Of a DNA stretch of 47,500 nucleotides, positions 10,843-22,365 are shown piece by piece; the stretch's first letter is position 1; the number at the start of each line of letters is the position of its first letter. The stretch is from Neocallimastix lanati (nom. inval.). Its lineage: Eukaryota > Neocallimastigomycota > Neocallimastigomycetes > Neocallimastigales > Neocallimastigaceae. The notes under the pieces were generated by a model. The model had not been told where the DNA came from. It ran no database searches and worked only from the letters and a program-made list of their open reading frames with translations. A program made the position numbers and the translations under genes. The stretch is taken from assembly GCA_016946835.1 (NCBI GenBank), contig JACVTC010000008.1, positions 582,501-630,000 of the forward strand, written 5' to 3'.

Positions 10843-11715
10843 TTTTTTTTTTTTTTTTTTTTTTAACGGCAGCAAACTTGTTTCATCTTTATTAATTAAA
10901 TATTTGATAAAATACATGTAATAAAAAGAAAAAAAAGATAAAAAATAAACAAAAAATAAAACACGAAATAAAATAAAATAATGGTATAATATATTCTAGT
11001 TTCATTTAATTAATATTTGTAAGTCTTCACAAGGGCATTATTATACTGAAGTATAATAATTAATTTTGACTTCGCAATCATAATTTTAAAATACAAAATT
11101 ATGATCTTCATTGGTTGCGCTAGCCCTGCTGGCCTGTCTTACTGTTTCTTCAGCATTGACGCTCTTGGTAGTAGTAGTACGATTCGATTTGAACCTATTG
11201 AACAAAGACCATTGCTGGCCAATAGCAATAGGTATAATCGATTGGAGAAGTGCCGCAGTAACCACCAAGAACGGAGTATCAGAATAAGCACCTGATTTCA
11301 TCTGGCATTTAAATAGATCCTTCCATTCCCTTGTACTATTATTAATACTTCGACCTCCAAGAAGGAAATTAAACATTTTTTCACACACACTAGAATCAAT
11401 ATACACATTATTTTCAATACTATTACTAACAATACTAAAAATACTATTATTAATATTACTATAACTATTATTACTATTACTATTATTACTATTATTATTA
11501 TTACTATTACTATTATCATTATTACTATTAACTATATCATTTGTTAGGTTGCCACGGTAAAAAGCATTATATAAAAATAAAAATTTTATCATTAACTTTA
11601 CTACGAATATGACTGAAAAAAGGACAATCAATTTACCAATGACTTATCCATTGTTTATTACTTTTATAACAGGGACAAAAATTAGGACACATTTGATCTA
11701 TTATTTTTGCAGCTA
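10843..11715 (-). mobile_element. 5'-truncated LINE insertion with 12-bp target-site duplication
   Basis: An 873-bp insert interrupts the Copia relic. It begins with a T run (10843-10862, the poly(A) tail of a minus-strand LINE) and is flanked by direct repeats ATGAAATTAGAA (10831-10842 and 11716-11727). The paralogous relic near 17357-17372 shows the uninterrupted site. Coding content on the minus strand is the extreme C-terminus of ORF2: a zinc finger (CPNFCPC ... HW, then C after an in-frame stop near 11640), then an Asn/Ser-rich frame with LLGGRS as in the LINE at 6.4-8.4 kb, ending ATNEDHNFVF at 11086. It is the same family as that element. Confidence 0.85.
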
Positions 11716-11727
11716 ATGAAATTAGAA

Positions 11728-12567
11728 ATATAATAAATTTAATATAATTTATAATATAAAATTAATATATAATAAATATAAAATAAACGTGAAATAAATT
11801 TGAAATTAAATAAAAAATATGAAATAAATATTATATAATTAATTATAACTATTTTATATTTATGTAATTAAAACAATTAAACGTTTTTTTCAAATTTAGT
11901 AATAATATTTACTATAATATAGAACTTTTAATAAATTAAATATTATTGTAAAAAGTCATTTCACATAATAAAATATATATATAAAATTCATAATATATTA
12001 ATATTTTATAATTATTAGAAAATTTTTATCTTTTTCTTCTATTTTATTTTTTATTTTTTTATTTTTTTTATATTATTATTTATTATTTGGTATTATTAAA
12101 TTTTTACATTTTTCTTAAATTAATATTTTTGTTACATTTTTTATTTAAATTTATTTTATATTTATTTTAATTTTTATTTATTTTAAGGTTTTTTCTTTTT
12201 ATTTAGTTGTTTTTTAATTTATCTTATTTTAATTTATTAATTTACGATTTTATCATAAATAACTATTAAATTTACTTTTATTAAAGAGTAAAATTTAATT
12301 ATTTTCTATTAATATAATTTTCAATTAGTTGCATCATCTTCTTTTCTTATTTAAAAGACATTGAATTTTTTATTTTATTTGTCAAATATCAATATTTCTA
12401 TATTTTCATATTTCCATATTATCATATAAAATATGAAAAATGAAATATTAATATTTTATTGAATTTTTATTTTGGATATTAAATGGTACCATCTAATTAT
12501 ACAATGATACCTTCTATTTATAATTTATTTTTATAATTCATTTAATGCCTTATAATGTCATTTTTAT
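11728..12567 (-). repeat. 3' flank of transporter copy 2
   Basis: AT-rich sequence shared with the 3' sides of copies 1, 3 and 5, with no gene. An imperfect inverted repeat GGTACCAT / ATGATACC spans 12485-12511, starting about 57 bp beyond the stop, and TATAAAATATGAAA dyads lie near 12425. Confidence 0.55.
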
Positions 12568-14085
12568 TTAAGCCTTACCAGCCATCTTAGCATCCATTTC
12601 ATCAATACTAAGACCCTTACATTCAATAACATAGAATTGAGAGTAAATCCAGGCAAGGAGACAGGCAGCTGCGAAAAGAAGGAAAGTTCTGGTAGACCAG
12701 GCTTTCATAAGAGCTGGTCCAACAAAGGCAATAATCCAGTTGTTAAGGAAATTAGAAACAGTACCAACAGCAGAACCCTTAACTCTGACACGAAGTGGGA
12801 AAACTTCGGCTTGGTAAACCCATGGAACTGGTCCCCAGGTCCAGGCGAAAGAGAAGACGAATAAGAAGACTGAAGCAACGGCAAGATATTGCCATAATTT
12901 ACCATTGTGAGTTTGAGTAGAGCAAGCCCAAGTGGAAATGTGGAAGACCATCATCATAAGAGCTCCAACAACTAATAAAGTCTTACGACCTAATTTTTCA
13001 ATACCCCACATACCTGGGAAGGTAGAAACGAAGTTGACAAAGTTGTTAATAATTGGAAGAACAACAGTAGACATGAACTTAGAGAAACCAATTTCATCGT
13101 AAATTTGTGATTGATAGTACATAATGACATTAATACCAGTCCATTGTTGGAAAAGTTGCATTAAGAAAGTAATGAAGGTACGACGACGAATAACTGGTGA
13201 GAAAAGTTCACCGAAAGATGAAGAACCAGCAGCACGAGTAGCTGCAACATCTTCTTGAATAGCCTTAAGTTCACTTTGGACAAGTTCATCAGAAGTGGAA
13301 GCAGCATTAAGTTTAGCTAAAACTTCAACAGCTTCTTCATCACGATCCTTAGAACATAACCAACGTGGTGATTTTGGAAGGAAACTCATGAGAATGGCAA
13401 GACCAAGACCTGGAATAATTTGGAATAAAAGTGCAAATCTCCATTCAAAGTTAGCAACTTCTCCCCAGATATTATCTCTCTTTATACCTAAACCTTCTGG
13501 AGAAGAGTTAGTGTAGTACCAGACAATAGAGTTAATGATGGCGGCAACAATAATACCGAAAGTGGTCATAAGTTGGTAGCAAGAAGAAAGAGTACCTCTG
13601 ATCTTAGCTGGTGCGACTTCAGAAATATAAGTTGGACAAAGGACACCATTACAACCAATGGAAAGACCAGTGATAAGACGACCAATGGCAATCATAATCC
13701 AAGAACGAGCAGAGAGACCTTGAATGATAGCACCACATGTGAAAATACAGGCTCCAATCATAATAGTTCTTTGACGACCATACTTTTCACCAAGGTATGT
13801 AGCCATAAGAGCACCACAAAGTGCACCAAGAACGAAACTAGAAGTAATAATACCTTCAAGAGTAGCCTTGTTATCAGCTTCTGTTAACTTACGGTACATC
13901 ATCTTAGCCTTATCAGTAGTATCCTTACCATTTTCATCGAGAGCATCACCATTCCAACTATGGAATTTGAAGAAGATACGGAAAGCATCCATAACAAGGA
14001 CGACATTCATGACACCTACTTCATAACCGAAAAGAAGACCACCAAATGAGGCAGTAAGTGCAACTAAAAATTGAAAACTATTCAT
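12568..14085 (-). CDS. MFS sugar transporter, array copy 2
   Basis: A 505-residue protein identical to copy 1, including Val353, and intronless. Nucleotide differences from copy 1 are synonymous (for example Thr442 ACT instead of ACG, Asn445 AAT instead of AAC, Ser384 TCC instead of TCT). The spacing from copy 1 is larger than elsewhere in the array because the intervening unit holds a LINE fragment, a second block R and a LINE insertion. The ORF is fully open with all sugar-porter motifs intact, so it should be functional. Confidence 0.95.
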   Translation of the reverse strand: MNSFQFLVALTASFGGLLFGYEVGVMNVVLVMDAFRIFFKFHSWNGDALDENGKDTTDKAKMMYRKLTEADNKATLEGIITSSFVLGALCGALMATYLGEKYGRQRTIMIGACIFTCGAIIQGLSARSWIMIAIGRLITGLSIGCNGVLCPTYISEVAPAKIRGTLSSCYQLMTTFGIIVAAIINSIVWYYTNSSPEGLGIKRDNIWGEVANFEWRFALLFQIIPGLGLAILMSFLPKSPRWLCSKDRDEEAVEVLAKLNAASTSDELVQSELKAIQEDVAATRAAGSSSFGELFSPVIRRRTFITFLMQLFQQWTGINVIMYYQSQIYDEIGFSKFMSTVVLPIINNFVNFVSTFPGMWGIEKLGRKTLLVVGALMMMVFHISTWACSTQTHNGKLWQYLAVASVFLFVFSFAWTWGPVPWVYQAEVFPLRVRVKGSAVGTVSNFLNNWIIAFVGPALMKAWSTRTFLLFAAACLLAWIYSQFYVIECKGLSIDEMDAKMAGKA

Positions 14086-14330
14086 TTTATAGTTTTATTT
14101 TTTTTAAACTTAACTTAAATTAATTATTATAAACAATATTTGATTTTTTAAAAAATTTTATTTTTAGAAAAATTTTGGTCCTTTTATATGAAATACTCTC
14201 CAAGAATAATAATATAAATATTTGTAATATAGAAAATATTAAATTAATAATTATATTTAAAGAATATTAAGAATTGTCAAATAAAATAATATTTGATTTA
14301 ATTAATAATGCTCTAGGAGTTTCGAATAAT
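14086..14330 (-). promoter_or_regulatory. Conserved promoter of transporter copy 2
   Basis: Coding-strand TATAAAAG at plus 14181-14188, about 100 bp from the ATG, and the CTCTAGGAGTTTCGAA block at 14311-14326. The spacing of both elements to the ATG matches copy 1. Confidence 0.65.
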
Positions 14331-14451
14331 ATAAAATCAAATTAATTAAAATAAAAAACAAAAAAGAATTTTATAATTTAATTAATTTGTGTAACTTTTT
14401 AAAACAATAAATTCTATTATTTAAAGTTATTTTTTAAAATTAAATCTATTA

Positions 14452-14568
14452 ATGAAAATTATGAAAAAAAGTGAAATTTTTAATCTTAATAAATATTATT
14501 ATAAATTTAATAAATATAAATATGATAGTGATAATAATAAAAATAATAATAATTATAAAAATGTTTAA
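14452..14568 (+). CDS. Small divergent ORF upstream of copy 2 (38 codons)
   Basis: Starts with the conserved MKIMKKSEIFNL peptide, with Asn for Ile at residue 13, and stops after 38 codons in this copy. The DNA after the stop still matches the longer versions, so the difference is a small indel. Hypothetical and possibly not translated. Confidence 0.25.
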   Translation: MKIMKKSEIFNLNKYYYKFNKYKYDSDNNKNNNNYKNV

Positions 14569-14940
14569 AGTAATGATAATATAATAATAGTAATAAGACT
14601 AAAACTAATAATAAAATTAATAAATTATTATTATTATTGTAAATATTCCAAAATTATTTTTACATGACATTAAAAATTTAATAATATTTTCCATTAATTC
14701 CTTAATAACTATATACTATTATTTATAATAATTAATTATAAAGAATTTAATAAATTATTATGTAATATGACAACTACAATACTATTTCTATTCAAGTAAA
14801 ATATTGAGTAATAACAACTAGAACTATCTTTTTTCCAATTATCATTTATCCACATATTTTCCTTATTAACTAAATATTAAATATTTAAAAATATTAAAAT
14901 GATAAATGAAATAAAACTTTAATTATTATTAATTTTGAAG

Positions 14941-16205
14941 AAAAGTTACATATATCATTTATACTTTTTAATTTATAAAATTTAAATTTTCCATAATTAC
15001 AAAAATAACATATTTATTTAATTCTATTACAAAAATATTCAAAAATTTTTAATAGAATAATTTTTTTTAATATAATTTTATATAAATATTATAAAAATAA
15101 TTATTTATTATTATTAATATTTAACTATTCCTCAAGAACAATTTTAAGAATAGTTTTTTTGTTTTTTTTTTGCTTAATATTTATTTTATTATATTAGATT
15201 ATTTAATTATTTAACTATATTATTATTAGCTCTAATATAAAGATTTCTAAATGAAGAATCATTTTACCAAGAAATGTTATAATTAGAAATTAACCTCATT
15301 AAATATTCATTTAATTTTAGTAATTCTTTATTTTTTACTTTAGTCAATCTTAAATGTTATCTATTGTTCATTACTTCAATAAAAATTATAATTTCTACTA
15401 AATAATTATTAATGAATTAAAAAATAAAAAAAATTTTAATATCATATATAATATAATTAATATTTATTTTAAATAAATATTAATAGATAAAAAAAATAAG
15501 ACATAAATATATATATTATAAATAAATAAATATAAATATATAAATATATTTATTTTAAATTTGTTGATAAATTTTAAAATTGAAATGAAATAACATTAAA
15601 GTTTTTTTTTGTAAAAATAAAAAATTAATAATAATAATAAATTTTATTTATTTTAAATATAAAATAAATAGGATATAAATTTGTATCAAGAAATAATAAT
15701 TATGAAATTTAAATTTTGTATTTCTACATAATTTTATTTTTTAAACAAAATAAATTAGAATGATTTATTTTATTTTATTTTATTTTATTTTATTTTATTT
15801 TATTTTATTTTATTTTATTTTATTTTATTTTATTTTATTTTATTATTTATTTTTTTTAATAAAATTAATGAATAATAAATATTATTTCTGAAATAACTTT
15901 AATATTAATTGATATGAATTTTTATTAAAAATATTATTTTTTGTTTTATTAAAATAGAGTAGAATTAATTAATATTTAATTTATTTAATAATATAATTAT
16001 AATAAAACAAATCTGTATTAACTATAATCTTTTATAATTTTTACAAATCCAGAAAAACTTACTTTTTTTCAAATTTTTTAAATTATTAAATATATATTAG
16101 AAATAAATAATATTTAATTAAGAAATAATTATAATTGAAATAATAAGGTAAAGTTATATTAATATTTTATGATAAAATGAGAATTCGGTTATATTTTTAT
16201 ATATT
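14941..16205. repeat. Block R, copy c
   Basis: AT-rich repeat with the same landmarks as the copies at 5.1 and 8.4 kb. It contains a (TTTTA)n array of about 80 bp (15765-15845) exactly where copy a has a 41-base T run. No genes were seen. Confidence 0.6.
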
Positions 16206-17372
16206 ATAGTTAATTACCCTAATATATCGATTGAGGGAAAGTACTAATATACAACTGATAAATTCTAATAATAATAATAATAATAATAATAATTATAATA
16301 ATAATAATATTATTATTATTAATAATTATATTAATTATAACGATAATAAAAATATTAATAACTATAATAATAGTAATATCTATAATAACTATAATAATAA
16401 TAATAACTATAATAATAATAATAACTATAATAATAATAATAACTATAATAATAATAATAATTATCAAAATAATGGTAATATCAACATTAATAATAATATT
16501 AACAATAATAATACTAAATTTAATAACTTATTAGATAATAATATTAGCAGAAAAAAAAGATTTCAAGATGATGAAGACTCAGATAATGATTCAAATACTC
16601 AAACACTAAATATAGGAAAAGAAATATTATCTAAAAAAAAATATTATTAAAAAACAATAAAATCTTCAATATTATAACAAAAAAATTCAAGTACATATAA
16701 AGAAGCTATAAATTCAAAAGATTTAAAAGAATGTAGCATAGCCATAAAAAATTGAAATTAAAAATATATACGATAAAAGTGTAATGATGGCAGTTAACAT
16801 TAATAATACATCAAAAAAAAAAAAAAAAAAAAAAAAGGAAGAAAATATTATAGACACAAGATGGGTTTTAGTAATTAAAAAATGACAATACAAAAAAAAG
16901 CTAGATTAGTAGTTAAAAGTTGTCAACAGAAAAAAGGCAAAGTTTTTATTTCATCACATTTACCAACAGCACTATCAGAGAGTTTAAGAATCTCTAACCC
17001 CTAACCCATCATGGTAGTCACATCAATAAATAAATGGAATTTAAAAACAATTAGATTTAAAAGTCAGCATATTTAAATACTAATCTCAATGAAACAATAT
17101 ATGTTAAAATTCTAAAAAGAGATAAAAAATTACAGCAAAAGCAAAGAATGATTATTAAAAAAAGGCATTATATGTATTAAAACAAGCTGGTCGTATGTGG
17201 AATGAAGAGATAACTAATTACTTAAATTCAATTGGTTTCAACTAATACAAATCAGTCAAATAATTATTTTATAAATATAATAAAGACAATAAATTAATAG
17301 GATTATAATATTTACATATCGATGATACTTTTATAACTGATGAATATTAAAAATTTAATTATGAAATTAGAA
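16206..17372 (+). pseudogene. Copia pol relic (unit 2-3), no LINE insertion
   Basis: An Asn/Tyr-rich linker (open frame 16231-16650, ending with an acidic DDEDSDNDSNTQT patch) is followed by a decayed RT start (DTRWVLV near 16855, KARL near 16900) and KQAGR-like sequence near 17185. Several stops and frameshifts. It is collinear with the relic at 9.7-10.8 kb and preserves the empty LINE target site (ATGAAATTAGAA near 17361). It carries the same telomere-like CTAACCCCTAACCC patch (16994-17007). Confidence 0.82.
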
Positions 17373-18273
17373 ATATAATAAATTTAATATAATTTATAAT
17401 ATATTATAAATATAAAATAAATATAAAATAAATAATATAATTAATTATAATTATTTTATATTTATGTTATTAAAATAATTAAACATATAAATATAACATA
17501 TTTTTCCTTTTCTTTGTTATAAAAATTTTTTATAAAATTTAGTAATTATATTTAATATAATATAGAATTTTAATAAATTAAATATTATTGTACACAGTCA
17601 TTTCACATAATAAAATATATATATAAAATTCATAATATATTAATATTTTAAAATTATTAGAAAATTTTTATCTTTTTCTTCTATTTTATTTTTTATTTTT
17701 TTATTTTTTTATATTATTATTTATTATTTGGTATTATTAAATTTTTACATTTTTCTTAAATTAATATTATTGTTACATTTTTTATTTAAATTTATTTTAT
17801 ATTTATTTTAATTTTTATTTATTTTAAGGTTTTTTCTTTATATTTAGTTGTTTTTTAATTTAATTTTTATTTATTTTAAGGTTTTTTCTTTATATTTAGT
17901 TGTTTTTTAATTTACCTTATTTTTATTTATTAATTTACGATTTTATCATAAATAACTATTAAATTTACTTTTAATAAAGAGTAAAATTTAATTATTTTCT
18001 ATTAATATAATTTTCAATTAGTTGCATCATCTTCTTTTCTTATTTATCAACATTTCTATGGACATTGCGTTTTATTTATTATACTTCTTATATATCAATA
18101 TTTTTATATTTTCATATTATCATATTATCATATAAAATATGAAATATGAAATATTAATATTTTATTGAATTTTTATATTAGATTTGAAATGATACCATAT
18201 AATTATATCATGGTATCTGCAATTTAGAATTTATTTTCATTATTCATTTAATGCCTTATAATGTCATTTCTAT
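17373..18273 (-). repeat. 3' flank of transporter copy 3
   Basis: AT-rich and non-coding. A 52-bp segment is tandemly duplicated at about 17810-17913. A perfect 8-bp inverted repeat, GATACCAT (18191-18198) and ATGGTATC (18210-18217), begins about 57 bp past the stop codon, the same dyad as in copy 5. Confidence 0.6.
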
Positions 18274-19791
18274 TTAAGCCTTACCAGCCATCTTAGCATC
18301 CATTTCATCAATACTAAGACCCTTACATTCAATAACATAGAATTGAGAGTAAATCCAGGCAAGGAGACAGGCAGCTGCGAAAAGAAGGAAAGTTCTGGTA
18401 GACCAGGCTTTCATAAGAGCTGGTCCAACAAAGGCAATAATCCAGTTGTTAAGGAAGTTAGAAACCGTACCAACAGCAGAACCCTTAACTCTGACACGAA
18501 GTGGGAAAACTTCGGCTTGGTAAACCCATGGAACTGGTCCCCAGGTCCAGGCGAAAGAGAAGACGAATAAGAAGACTGAAGCAACGGCAAGATATTGCCA
18601 TAATTTACCATTGTGAGTTTGAGTAGAGCAAGCCCAAGTAGAAATGTGGAAGACCATCATCATAAGAGCTCCAACAACTAATAAAGTCTTACGACCTAAT
18701 TTTTCAATACCCCACATACCTGGGAAGGTAGAAATGAAGTTGACAAAGTTGTTAATAATTGGAAGAACAACAGTAGACATGAACTTAGAGAAACCAATTT
18801 CATCGTAAATTTGTGATTGATAGTACATAATGACATTAATACCAGTCCATTGTTGGAAAAGTTGCATTAAGAAAGTAATGAAGGTACGACGACGAATAAC
18901 TGGTGAGAAAAGTTCACCGAAAGATGAAGAACCAGCAGCACGAGTAGCTGCAACATCTTCTTGAATAGCCTTAAGTTCACTTTGGACAAGTTCATCAGAA
19001 GTGGAAGCAGCATTAAGTTTAGCTAAAACTTCAACAGCTTCTTCATCACGATCCTTAGAACATAACCAACGTGGTGATTTTGGAAGGAAACTCATGAGAA
19101 TGGCAAGACCAAGACCTGGAATAATTTGGAATAAAAGTGCAAATCTCCATTCAAAGTTAGCAACTTCTCCCCAGATATTATCTCTCTTTATACCTAAACC
19201 TTCTGGAGAAGAGTTAGTGTAGTACCAGACAATAGAGTTAATGATGGCGGCAACAATAATACCGAAAGTGGTCATAAGTTGGTAGCAAGAAGAAAGAGTA
19301 CCTCTGATCTTAGCTGGTGCGACTTCAGAAATATAAGTTGGACAAAGGACACCATTACAACCAATGGAAAGACCAGTGATAAGACGACCAATGGCAATCA
19401 TAATCCAAGAACGAGCAGAGAGACCTTGAATGATAGCACCACATGTGAAAATACAGGCTCCAATCATAATAGTTCTTTGACGACCATACTTTTCACCAAG
19501 GTATGTAGCCATAAGAGCACCACAAAGTGCACCAAGAACGAAACTAGAAGTAATAATACCTTCAAGAGTAGCCTTGTTATCAGCTTCTGTTAACTTACGG
19601 TACATCATCTTAGCCTTATCAGTAGTATCCTTACCATTTTCATCGAGAGCATCACCATTCCAACTATGGAATTTGAAGAAGATACGGAAAGCATCCATAA
19701 CAAGGACAACATTCATGACACCTACTTCATAACCGAAAAGAAGACCACCAAATGAGGCAGTAAGTGCAACTAAAAATTGAAAACTATTCAT
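18274..19791 (-). CDS. MFS sugar transporter, array copy 3
   Basis: 505 residues, intronless, identical to copies 1, 2, 5 and 6 except Ile353 instead of Val in the helix 8 region. It shares this replacement and most silent sites with copy 4, its mirror-image neighbour; by eye the pair differ at only about five silent positions (for example GGA/GGT at the Gly of WGEV). All family motifs are intact. Confidence 0.95.
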   Translation of the reverse strand: MNSFQFLVALTASFGGLLFGYEVGVMNVVLVMDAFRIFFKFHSWNGDALDENGKDTTDKAKMMYRKLTEADNKATLEGIITSSFVLGALCGALMATYLGEKYGRQRTIMIGACIFTCGAIIQGLSARSWIMIAIGRLITGLSIGCNGVLCPTYISEVAPAKIRGTLSSCYQLMTTFGIIVAAIINSIVWYYTNSSPEGLGIKRDNIWGEVANFEWRFALLFQIIPGLGLAILMSFLPKSPRWLCSKDRDEEAVEVLAKLNAASTSDELVQSELKAIQEDVAATRAAGSSSFGELFSPVIRRRTFITFLMQLFQQWTGINVIMYYQSQIYDEIGFSKFMSTVVLPIINNFVNFISTFPGMWGIEKLGRKTLLVVGALMMMVFHISTWACSTQTHNGKLWQYLAVASVFLFVFSFAWTWGPVPWVYQAEVFPLRVRVKGSAVGTVSNFLNNWIIAFVGPALMKAWSTRTFLLFAAACLLAWIYSQFYVIECKGLSIDEMDAKMAGKA

Positions 19792-20030
19792 TTTATAGTT
19801 TTATTTTTTTTAAACTTAAATTAATTATTATAAACAATATTTGATTTTTTAAAAAATTTTATTTTTAGAAAAATTTTGGTCCTTTTATATAAAATACTCT
19901 CCAAGAATAATAATATAAATATTTGTAATATAGAAAATATTAAATTAATAATTATATTTAAAGAATATTAAGAATTGTCAAATAAAATAATATTTGATTT
20001 AATTAATAATACTCTAGGAGTTTCGAATAA
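19792..20030 (-). promoter_or_regulatory. Conserved promoter of transporter copy 3
   Basis: Coding-strand TATAAAAG at plus 19882-19889 and the CTCTAGGAGTTTCGAA block at 20012-20027. One base next to the block differs from the other copies (ACTCTAGGAG rather than GCTCTAGGAG), as also in copy 6. Confidence 0.65.
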
Positions 20031-20152
20031 TATAAAATCAAATTAATTAAAATAAAAAACAAAAAAGAATTTTTTAATTTAATTAATTTGTGTAACTTTT
20101 TAAAACAATAAATTCTATTATTTAAAGTTATTTTTTAAAATTAAATCTATTA

Positions 20153-20269
20153 ATGAAAATTATGAAAAAAAGTGAAATTTTTAATCTTATTAAATATTAC
20201 TATAAATTTAATAAATATAAATATGATAATAACATTAATAAAAATAATAGTAACTATAAAAATGCTTAA
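20153..20269 (+). CDS. Small divergent ORF upstream of copy 3 (38 codons)
   Basis: MKIMKKSEIFNLIKYY start as in the other copies, with the KYDNNINKNNSNYKN variant shared with copies 4 and 6. It stops after 38 codons. Hypothetical. Confidence 0.25.
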   Translation: MKIMKKSEIFNLIKYYYKFNKYKYDNNINKNNSNYKNA

Positions 20270-20659
20270 AGTAATGATAATATAATAATAGTAATAAGAC
20301 TAAAACTAATAATAAAATTAATAAATTATTATTATTGTAAATATTCCAAAATTATTATTACATGACATTAAAAATTTAATAATATATTATTATTTTCCAT
20401 TAATTCCTTAATAACTATATACTATTATTTATAATAATTAATTATAAAGAATTTAATAAATTATTATGTAATATGACAACTACAATACTTTTTCAGTGCA
20501 AGTAAAATATTGAGTAATAACAACTAGAACTATCTTTTTTCCAATTATCATTCATCCACATATTTTCCTTTTAACTAAATATTAAATATTTAAAAATATT
20601 AAAATGATACTATGCATTAAATGAAATAAAACTTTAATTATTATTAATTTTGAAGAAAA

Positions 20660-22150
20660 GTTACATATATCATTTGTACTTTTTAATTTATAAAATTTTA
20701 ATTTTCCATAATTACAAAATTTTAATACAAAAATTTTCAAAAAAGTTTTAAATTTTTTTTAATATAATTTTATATAAATATTATAAAAATAATTATTTAT
20801 TATTATTAATATTTGTTAAAAGTCAATAGTTTGGGTTTTATAATTATGTCAACTTTATTAATATATTTTATGATAAAGAGCTGCAAATATTTAAATTTAA
20901 TAAATTTACATGCTTTTATATTAATACATTGTGGCTCATACATTACATATATAACAAATACATTTTAATACATTTAACGTATATTTCATATTTATTTCAC
21001 ATATTCTAACAATATTTAACTATTCCTCAAGAACAATTTTAAGAATAATATCTTTTTTTTTTTTTTTTTATTTTGTTTAATATTTATTTTATTAGAATAA
21101 CTTTTTTTAATTCAGTAACAAATATTTCTACAATATATATTTTTATTATTAGCTTTAATATAAAAATTTGTAAATGAAGAATCATTTTATCAAGAAATAT
21201 TATAATTGAAAATTAACTATAATTTTTCTACAACATTTATATATTAAATAACCTAACCTTATAACATAAATATTTATATAACTTTCTAGTTAGCATACAT
21301 ATTTAATATATATAACTCTATATCAATATAAATAGTTATTATATATAAGCAATACAAGCATATATTGGTATATATCATTTCATATTCAATTAATTTTTTT
21401 AATTCTTTATTCCTTTCTTTAGTCAATCTTTTAAAAATATCAAAATTAAATAATATCTATTGTTCATTACTTTAATGAAAATTATAATTTCTAAAAAATA
21501 ATTATTAAAAAATTAAAAAAAAAAAAATACTATATAACTATATATAATGTAATTAATATTTATTTTAAATAAATATTAAAGAATAAAATAAACAAGATAA
21601 TTATACAAATTATAAAAAAAAATAATATATATATTATATTTTGAATTTTAAATTTTGAATTTTTTGATACATTTTAAAATTAAAATGAAATAATATTGAT
21701 GTTTTTTTTTTAAATATAATATTAATATATAATAATAATTAAATTTATTTATTCAAATATAGAATAAATAAATTATAAATTTGGATTTAGACATAATAAT
21801 TATGAAATTTTGTATTTCTACTTAATTTTATTTTTTAAACAAAATAAATCAGAAATTAAAAATAATTGATATCAATTTATATTAAATATATTATTTTTTG
21901 TTTTTATTAAAATATAGTAGAATTAATTAATATTTAATTTATATAATAATATAATTAAAATAAAACAAAATCTGTATTAACTATAATCTTTTATAATTTT
22001 TACAGATCCGGAAAAACTTCTTTTTTTTCTAATTTTTTAAATTATTAAATATATATTAGAAATAAATAATATTTAATTAAGAAATAATTATAATTGAAAT
22101 AATAAGGTAAAGTTATATTAATATTTTATGGTAAAATGAGAATTCAATTA
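20660..22150. repeat. Block R, copy d, interrupted by a solo LTR
   Basis: AT-rich repeat with the usual landmarks (CCTCAAGAACAATTTTAAG at about 21024, AATGAAGAATCATTTTATC at about 21173, TTACAGATCCGGAAAAACTT near 22000, AAAATGAGAATTC near 22135). No genes. Confidence 0.6.
20814..21011. mobile_element. Solo LTR, 198 bp, with 5-bp target duplication
   Basis: The segment starts TGTTA and ends TAACA, canonical LTR ends, and is bordered by ATATT on both sides (20809-20813 and 21012-21016). The homologous block R copies (for example 15111-15130) read straight through TAATATTTAAC with a single ATATT, so this is an insertion. No internal genes, hence a solo LTR left by LTR-LTR recombination. The sequence differs from the LTRs at 1.4 kb and 27.1 kb. 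Confidence 0.85.
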
Positions 22151-22365
22151 CATTTTTATATATATATTTTTTTTGCTAATGATAAATATATTTTGTAATA
22201 TTTGAAAATACATATATATAAATATAAAATTTATAATATATATTTGAAAATACATAAATATAAGCATAAAATTTATAATATCTAGTGATATTTGAAAATA
22301 TATTTATCATTAGTATTAATATATAAAATTGTAATTTAATTCTCATTTTATCATGAAATATTAAT
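22113..22365. repeat. Inverted-repeat junction at the centre of the array
   Basis: The left arm (about 22113-22205, from ATTAATATTTTATGGTAAAA through TGCTAATGATAAATATATTT) is repeated in reverse complement at about 22290-22365 (ending ATGAAATATTAAT). The spacer is itself A/T-rich with short ATTTGAAAATA repeats. This is where the two halves of the array turn round. Homology beyond the right arm is weaker than on the left, so the palindrome is imperfect. Confidence 0.65.
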
